NCBI GenBank assembly: GCA_050954595.1
Contig: JBPBQE010000091.1
Span: 1-11,528 of the forward strand
DNA from: JAVVHH01 sp050954595
Lineage (GTDB): Bacteria; Pseudomonadota; Alphaproteobacteria; Acetobacterales; Acetobacteraceae
DNA length: 11,528 nt
Direction of reading: 5' to 3'
Position numbers and translations under genes: made by a program
Notes under the pieces: generated by a model
What the model was told of the DNA's origin: nothing
Seen by the model: the letters and a program-made list of their open reading frames with translations, nothing else
Database searches by the model: none
In this document: piece by piece, positions 8,001 to 11,528 of the stretch
Position numbering within the stretch: the first letter of the stretch is position 1
Layout: each line of letters starts with the position of its first letter

Positions 8001-8027
8001 TCCTCCCCCGGCAGTGCCGGGAGAGGA
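8001..8027. repeat. Imperfect palindrome between livJ and livH
   Basis: The inner arms CCCGGCA (8007-8013) and TGCCGGG (8015-8021) are exact inverse repeats. The outer arms TCCTC (8001-8005) and GAGGA (8023-8027) extend the pairing with one C-A mismatch, giving about 12 paired positions in DNA. In RNA the loop would be about five bases. It sits just after the livJ stop in the direction of transcription and has no T-run. Such hairpins after binding-protein genes often protect the upstream message or reduce read-through. It resembles the palindrome at 710-733, so it may also be a dispersed repeat. Confidence 0.78.
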
Positions 8028-8035
8028 GCGGGTTG

Positions 8036-9244
8036 TCAGCTCTTGGACTTGACGCGAACGGCCTTGTCGCCGGCGACGTCGTCGGCATGGGCCGGCTGCA
8101 CCTTGCCGCCGCGCACTTCGCCGAACACCGGGATGTTGGCGGAGATCGCTTCATGATCGGTCTTGCTGAACGGGTGATCGTAAACGGTCACGACGCCGTC
8201 GACCTTCTCGTTCAGGTCCTCGAGGGCGGCGCGCATCTTGCGGCCGTCGGTCGACCCTGCCTGCTTGATAGCAGCGGCGAGCAGATAGATGCTGTCATAT
8301 CCCTGCGCAGCCGACACCGGCGACGGCATGCGGTCGATCTTGTAGGCGTCCTGGTAGGCCTTGATGAAAGCGGCCCGCTTCGGCGTGTTGCCCATCTGGA
8401 TGAAGGTCTGCGGCATCACCGCGCCGTCGCCGTTCGGCCCGGCGGTATCGATGAAGGAGGACATCGACAGCGTCCAGGAGCCGACGATCGGCACTTTCCA
8501 GCCGAGCTTGGCCATGCCGTTGGCGATCTGCGCCAGTTCCGGGCCGATGCCGTAGGTCAGGATCACGTCGGCGCCGGCTTCCTTGGCGCGCAGGAGCTGC
8601 GACGTCATGTCGGTATCGCCGATGTTGAACTTCTCGGTCGCGACCGGCTTGACGCCCTTGGCCGTCAGCGCAGTTTCGAGGTCGGCGCGGCCGAGCTGAC
8701 CGTAATTGGTGCTGTCGGCGAGAATGGCGGGCTTCTTGAAGCCGCGCCGGGTCACGGCTTCGTCGACGATCATCGGGGCCTGGATCGCGTCGGAGGCTGC
8801 GGTACGGAAGATGTAGTTGGACCGTTCCTTGGCGAATTGCGTGGAGATCACGGTGCCGGTGGCGACATTGTTGATCACCGGGATTTCGGCTTCCTGGTAG
8901 AAGCGCTGCGAGGCGAGCGCCACGCCGGTGTTGATGAAGCCGACGTCGGCGACGACCTTTTCCTTGTTGATCAACTCCTGGGCGACCTGGACGCCGACCT
9001 CGTTGCGCGCCTCTTCGTCACGGTAGACGCCCTCGAGTGGGCGACCGAGCACACCACCGTTCTTGTTGATCTCGTCGATGGCCAGCTTCACGCCGTCGCG
9101 CATCGAGACGCCCATGCTGGAGGAGCCGCCGGTGAACGGGCCGCTGACGCCGATCTTGATCGGGTCGGCCGCCTGTGCGGACCAGGCTGCGAAGGTCGCG
9201 GAAATGGCGACGGCGGCCAATAGGTGACGTCTGGTCTGACGCAT
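8036..9244 (-). CDS. livJ: Periplasmic LIV-type amino acid-binding protein
   Basis: This is the type I periplasmic binding protein that would deliver ligand to the LivH/LivMG/LivF transporter. The 402-residue precursor begins with a signal peptide, MRQTRRHLLAAVAISATFAA, ending in WSAQA at 21-25 before ADPIKIGVSGPFTG. Family features include the SGPFTG...G.....G...A..EIN-GG pattern, the hinge-proximal NNVATGT (124-130 region) and a second lobe with a tyrosine-glycine strand (TYGIGPELAQ). I choose the ATG at 9244 because it gives a normal signal peptide and has GAGGAA (9255-9260) ten bases upstream; a longer frame to 9304 lacks these. It is the first gene of the - strand transporter cluster. 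Ligands in this family extend beyond Leu/Ile/Val to other amino acids, amides and aromatic acids, so specificity is unresolved. Confidence 0.92.
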   Translation of the reverse strand: MRQTRRHLLAAVAISATFAAWSAQAADPIKIGVSGPFTGGSSSMGVSMRDGVKLAIDEINKNGGVLGRPLEGVYRDEEARNEVGVQVAQELINKEKVVADVGFINTGVALASQRFYQEAEIPVINNVATGTVISTQFAKERSNYIFRTAASDAIQAPMIVDEAVTRRGFKKPAILADSTNYGQLGRADLETALTAKGVKPVATEKFNIGDTDMTSQLLRAKEAGADVILTYGIGPELAQIANGMAKLGWKVPIVGSWTLSMSSFIDTAGPNGDGAVMPQTFIQMGNTPKRAAFIKAYQDAYKIDRMPSPVSAAQGYDSIYLLAAAIKQAGSTDGRKMRAALEDLNEKVDGVVTVYDHPFSKTDHEAISANIPVFGEVRGGKVQPAHADDVAGDKAVRVKSKS

Positions 9245-9289
9245 GGTGGGCGGTTTCCTCGATAACGTGCTTGTGCGCACTTGGCCTTG

Positions 9290-9318
9290 GGTATGAACGC
9301 CCATAACACGGTTGTCAC
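9290..9318 (-). promoter_or_regulatory. Possible promoter for livJ
   Basis: On the minus strand GTGACA (9318-9313) matches the -35 consensus at five of six positions. It is followed by a 17-base spacer and CATACC (9295-9290), a weak -10 with three matches. It is about 45 bases upstream of the livJ ATG. An 8-bp palindrome GTGCGCAC (9273-9280) lies in the implied leader and could be an operator, but it is short. Confidence 0.27.
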
Positions 9319-9342
9319 GGCAATCGCTAGAAGCGGCTCACT

Positions 9343-9372
9343 TTTACCTGGGCGCCACGAACCCCATACAAT
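9343..9372 (+). promoter_or_regulatory. Possible promoter for the SCO1-like gene
   Basis: TTTACC (9343-9348, four of six) and TACAAT (9367-9372, five of six) are separated by 18 bases. The -10 box lies 27 bases before the ATG at 9400. It is in the 155-bp region divergent from livJ, which must hold promoters for both directions. The assignment is from motif matching only. Confidence 0.38.
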
Positions 9373-9399
9373 ACTTATGAATTTGCTGGATGGACGCCG

Positions 9400-9981
9400 A
9401 TGTTGACCCGCCGTCAGGCGCTTTGGGCGGCACCATTGGCCGTTGTGGGTGCCGGCATCGGCGCGAGCGGTTGGTTGCTGTTGCACCGGCCCGCTCGGGC
9501 GGGGGGTATCGGCGGCCCATTCACGCTGGTTGACGGCAGCGGCAAGACCGTCACGGACGCTAGCTTCCGCGGCAAGTGGATGTTGATCTATTTCGGCTAC
9601 ACGCATTGCCCGGACGCGTGCCCCACGGCGCTGCAGGACATGGCCAACGCCCTCGACATGCTCGACCCGGCGCAACGTAAATCGATCGTCATCGTCTTCA
9701 TCACGGTCGACGGGGATCGCGATACCCCTGCGGTCATGCAGGAATATGTGAGCAACTTCGCCGCGCCGATCGAGGCGTTGTCCGGTTCGGCCGAGCAGAT
9801 CGCCGCCGCTGCCAAGGCCTACCGCGTCTATTACGGCAAACATCCAACCGCCGATGGCGGCTACGAGATGGATCATAGCAGCGTCATCTACGTCATGAAC
9901 CCGGACGGGGACTTCGTGGCGAACTTCACCCATGAGACGGCGCCGGCACGGATCGCGGAGAAGATGCGTCAACTGCTCTGA
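9400..9981 (+). CDS. SCO1/SenC family copper chaperone, thioredoxin-fold
   Basis: SCO1/SenC proteins bind copper and help assemble the CuA centre of cytochrome c oxidase, or act as periplasmic thiol-disulfide proteins. The 193-residue product has an N-terminal membrane anchor or signal at about 8-28, preceded by RR. The thioredoxin-like domain begins near FTLVDGSGKTVT (41-52). The copper motif is C70-PDA-C74 in FGYTHCPDACPTAL, and the third ligand is H159 in YEMDHSSVIYVMNPDG. FITVDGDRDTP (100-110) is also typical. All three metal ligands are present, so it should be functional. Length is normal for bacterial members. The ATG at 9400 fits the anchor, and a weak GGATGGA lies upstream. No oxidase genes occur in this window, so the client cannot be inferred from context. 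Confidence 0.95.
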   Translation: MLTRRQALWAAPLAVVGAGIGASGWLLLHRPARAGGIGGPFTLVDGSGKTVTDASFRGKWMLIYFGYTHCPDACPTALQDMANALDMLDPAQRKSIVIVFITVDGDRDTPAVMQEYVSNFAAPIEALSGSAEQIAAAAKAYRVYYGKHPTADGGYEMDHSSVIYVMNPDGDFVANFTHETAPARIAEKMRQLL

Positions 9982-10043
9982 GATCTTCACCCGGTCTTAA
10001 CCCGAGACGCGCAGAGTAGGATCGGTCAGCAAGGCCGCTTCAT

Positions 10044-11261
10044 GTGACGGGTTGGGCACGGGCGTTTCGACGGGGCGACTTCTGGACGCGCGACCGGGTC
10101 GGCGGGTATGCGGCCGTCTTGCTGGCGTTCGAACTGCTCGCCTTCGTCTATTGCAGCGCCGGGGCGCACGGCTTCATCGTGCCGCTCGATCAGCCCAATG
10201 CCTCCGACTTCGTCAGCTTCTACGCCGCCGGGTCACTGGCTGACGATGGCAGTCCGGCGTCGGCCTATGATCAAGCGGCGCATTGGACGCGCGAGCAGCA
10301 GGTGACCGAAGCCGGCATTCCTTACAATTTTTTCTACTACCCGCCGGTATTCCTGTTCCTTTGCGCCGCGCTCGCCCGCCTGCCCTACCTCGTGGCGTTC
10401 TGTGTCTTCCAGGCGAGTTGCCTGCTGGCCTGCGTGATCGCGGCACGACAAAGCGTGCCGGGCGTGCCGTTCGCGACGTTGCTGGCATTTCCGGCGATAT
10501 TCTGGACGATCGGAACGGGGCAAAACGCACTGCTGACTGCAGCGCTGCTGGCCGTGGCGACACTGGCCGTTGATACGCGCCCGGTACTCGCCGGCATCGT
10601 GATGGGCGTGCTGTGCTACAAGCCGCATTTGGGTTTGCTGCTGCCGGTGGCGCTGGTCGCTGGACGGCACTGGCGGGCATTCTGGGCAGCATCACTGTCT
10701 GTCCTCGGTCTCGTCGCCGCCTCCGTGCTCACGTTCGGTTGGACGACCTGGCGCGCGTTCCTGACCGCCGCCGGTCAAACCGGCTCGGTCTATGGCGTAG
10801 CTGATACAAAGGTCGATCTGGCAGGTCTGACGAACGCCTACGGGGCCGCTCTCGCACTTTGGGGCAACCCGGTGTTGGCGATCCAACTACAAATCGTGGT
10901 GACGCTCTGTGTCACCGTCGCGGTTGCCTGGGTCTGGGCAGGACAGCACCGGCTAGCGTTGCGTGCGGCAGTGCTTCTGGCAGGCATTCCGGTCGCGGCG
11001 CCGATCGTGATGTTCTACGACCTGATGTCGACGGGCCTCGCCATCGCCTGGTTGGTCCGTGACGGACACGAGCACAGCTTTCCACCCTGGCAGAAAACTG
11101 GGCTGACGATCGCATATTCGTTGCCGCTGCTGTCGGGAAACTTGGATGCGACGGTGCAAGGCCTCGCGTCGCCGTTGGCAGCATTCCTGGTCATGGGTCT
11201 GACGCTGCGAGCAGCGATGCAGAATTACCAGGTTTATGAAGCCCGCTGGCTCCCTGAGTAG
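10044..11261 (+). CDS. GT87-family (DUF2029) multi-pass membrane glycosyltransferase
   Basis: This 405-residue integral membrane protein has about nine to ten hydrophobic segments, including roughly 21-43, 99-135, 142-176, 180-207, 211-232, 275-299, 306-325 and 372-391. It fits GT87/DUF2029, a GT-C-fold family using polyprenyl-phosphate sugars, with mycobacterial PimE as the characterised member. Family hallmarks are ASDFVSFYAAGSL (53-65), which places an aspartate in the first extracytoplasmic loop where PimE has its essential Asp, then NFFYYPPVFLF (95-105), GTGQNALLTAALL (157-169) and CYKPHLGLLLPVAL (191-204). The sugar and acceptor are unknown. The start is GTG at 10044, since the adjacent ATG at 10042 runs straight into TGA; AAGG lies 10 bases upstream. 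It is 62 bases after the SCO1-like gene. Its last four sense codons and the TAG fall within the antisense tRNA-Asn gene. Confidence 0.88.
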   Translation: MTGWARAFRRGDFWTRDRVGGYAAVLLAFELLAFVYCSAGAHGFIVPLDQPNASDFVSFYAAGSLADDGSPASAYDQAAHWTREQQVTEAGIPYNFFYYPPVFLFLCAALARLPYLVAFCVFQASCLLACVIAARQSVPGVPFATLLAFPAIFWTIGTGQNALLTAALLAVATLAVDTRPVLAGIVMGVLCYKPHLGLLLPVALVAGRHWRAFWAASLSVLGLVAASVLTFGWTTWRAFLTAAGQTGSVYGVADTKVDLAGLTNAYGAALALWGNPVLAIQLQIVVTLCVTVAVAWVWAGQHRLALRAAVLLAGIPVAAPIVMFYDLMSTGLAIAWLVRDGHEHSFPPWQKTGLTIAYSLPLLSGNLDATVQGLASPLAAFLVMGLTLRAAMQNYQVYEARWLPE

Positions 11262-11322
11262 GACTCGAACCTACGACCGAGCGATTAACAGTCGCTTGCT
11301 CTACCAACTGAGCTATCAGGGA
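11247..11322 (-). tRNA. tRNA-Asn (anticodon GTT)
   Basis: Read on the minus strand this 76-nt sequence forms a full cloverleaf. The acceptor TCCCTGA pairs with TCAGGGA, the discriminator is G, and CCA is encoded at 11249-11247. The anticodon loop CTGTTAA places GTT at 11289-11287. The T loop is the standard TTCGAGT. A GTT anticodon with G73 identifies asparagine. Its 3' end overlaps the 3' end of the GT87 coding sequence by 15 bases. Confidence 0.98.
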
Positions 11323-11336
11323 TCAGGCAGAGCGCT

Positions 11337-11365
11337 CCTATAACGCCACTCGTTTCCGATCGCAA
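11337..11365 (-). promoter_or_regulatory. Possible promoter for tRNA-Asn
   Basis: On the minus strand TTGCGA (11365-11360) and TATAGG (11342-11337) are spaced by 17 bases, with four of six consensus matches each. The -10 box ends 14 bases before the first base of tRNA-Asn, which suits a short tRNA leader. Confidence 0.5.
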
Positions 11366-11446
11366 TCCCATGAAAGCAACCTCGACGAGATCCTGGGGTG
11401 CGTTCGCGGTCTAGACTTGATGAGGGCTTTTGTGGCATCGAACCGT

Positions 11447-11474
11447 CATGCGGCCCACAGCGTGGGCCGGCATG
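11447..11474 (+). other. Inverted repeat abutting the tRNA-Leu 5' end
   Basis: CGGCCCAC (11451-11458) and GTGGGCCG (11462-11469) form an eight-base perfect stem around AGC. Alternatively CATGC plus GGCCCAC pairs with GTGGGCC plus GCATG across one bulged G, giving 12 pairs whose last base is G at 11474, the first base of the tRNA. In the primary transcript this would place a hairpin right at the RNase P cleavage point. Confidence 0.7.
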
Positions 11475-11528
11475 CGGGTGTGGTGAAATGGTAGACGCGC
11501 CGGACTCAAAATCCGGTTCCGCGAGGAG
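11474..11528 (+). tRNA. tRNA-Leu (anticodon CAA), 3' part cut by the window end
   Basis: The acceptor 5' strand GCGGGTG is followed by TG and a D arm with AAATGGTAGA in its loop, as in bacterial leucine tRNAs. The anticodon stem CCGGA/TCCGG (11500-11504 and 11512-11516) closes the loop CTCAAAA, with CAA at 11507-11509, which reads TTG codons. The window ends inside the long class II variable arm, so the T arm and 3' acceptor strand are missing from view. Confidence 0.95.

Noticed and set aside
7817..9223. Long open frame of 468 codons on the + strand opposite livJ and part of livH
   Set aside because: Its product is rich in His, Asp, Arg and Gly repeats typical of the antisense of GC-rich coding sequence. 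livJ and livH on the other strand are complete and convincing, and no ribosome binding site or family motif supports it.
9245..9304. Longer livJ starting at 9304
   Set aside because: It would put 20 polar residues before the signal peptide. The ATG at 9244 gives a normal signal peptide and is preceded by GAGGAA.
9088..9990. Open frame of 300 codons on the - strand opposite the SCO1-like gene
   Set aside because: It is a shadow of the SCO1-like coding region and an out-of-frame part of livJ, with no domain or start signal.

Overview
The window looks like an ordinary chromosomal segment of a GC-rich alphaproteobacterium. The ABC-transporter architecture, the PPase and EttA sequences and the dispersed GC-rich palindromes suggest Rhodospirillales/Acetobacteraceae-like or Bradyrhizobium-like bacteria; this is an inference from sequence style, not a database result. 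I found no phage, transposase, CRISPR array or defence gene. Nearly every open stretch is explained by a recognisable housekeeping or transport gene, or by a tRNA.

Layout, left to right. A tRNA with anticodon CAT (5' end cut by the window edge) is followed by ppa (family I inorganic pyrophosphatase, GTG start), a perfect 10-bp hairpin, ettA (ABC-F ribosome-associated ATPase) and a RimJ-like GNAT acetyltransferase, all on the + strand. The GNAT gene converges on aroE (shikimate dehydrogenase, - strand), and the two stop codons share one CTAG. A small TUDOR-like DUF2945 protein follows on the + strand with a clear ribosome binding site. It converges on a small membrane protein on the - strand.

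The centre (about 4.1-9.24 kb, - strand) is a complete branched-chain-amino-acid-type (HAAT) ABC transporter read in the order livJ, livH, livMG, livF, and then probably the small membrane protein. LivJ would capture the ligand in the periplasm. LivH and the permease half of LivMG form the channel. The ATPase half of LivMG and LivF power it. LivM and LivG are one fused polypeptide. The livH/livMG and livMG/livF junctions are 2 nt and TGATG respectively, so translation is probably coupled. A hairpin separates livJ from livH and may allow the binding protein to be made in excess.

Divergent from livJ is a SCO1/SenC-type copper chaperone gene, followed by a GT87 (DUF2029) multi-pass membrane glycosyltransferase gene. 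The 3' end of the latter runs 15 nt into the oppositely oriented tRNA-Asn(GTT) gene. The window ends inside a tRNA-Leu(CAA) gene that has an unusual hairpin abutting its 5' end.

The most useful observations are the LivM-LivG fusion with an extra membrane segment block, the two related palindromes, the coding/tRNA antisense overlap and the tRNA-Leu leader hairpin. None of these is strong evidence for a previously undescribed system.
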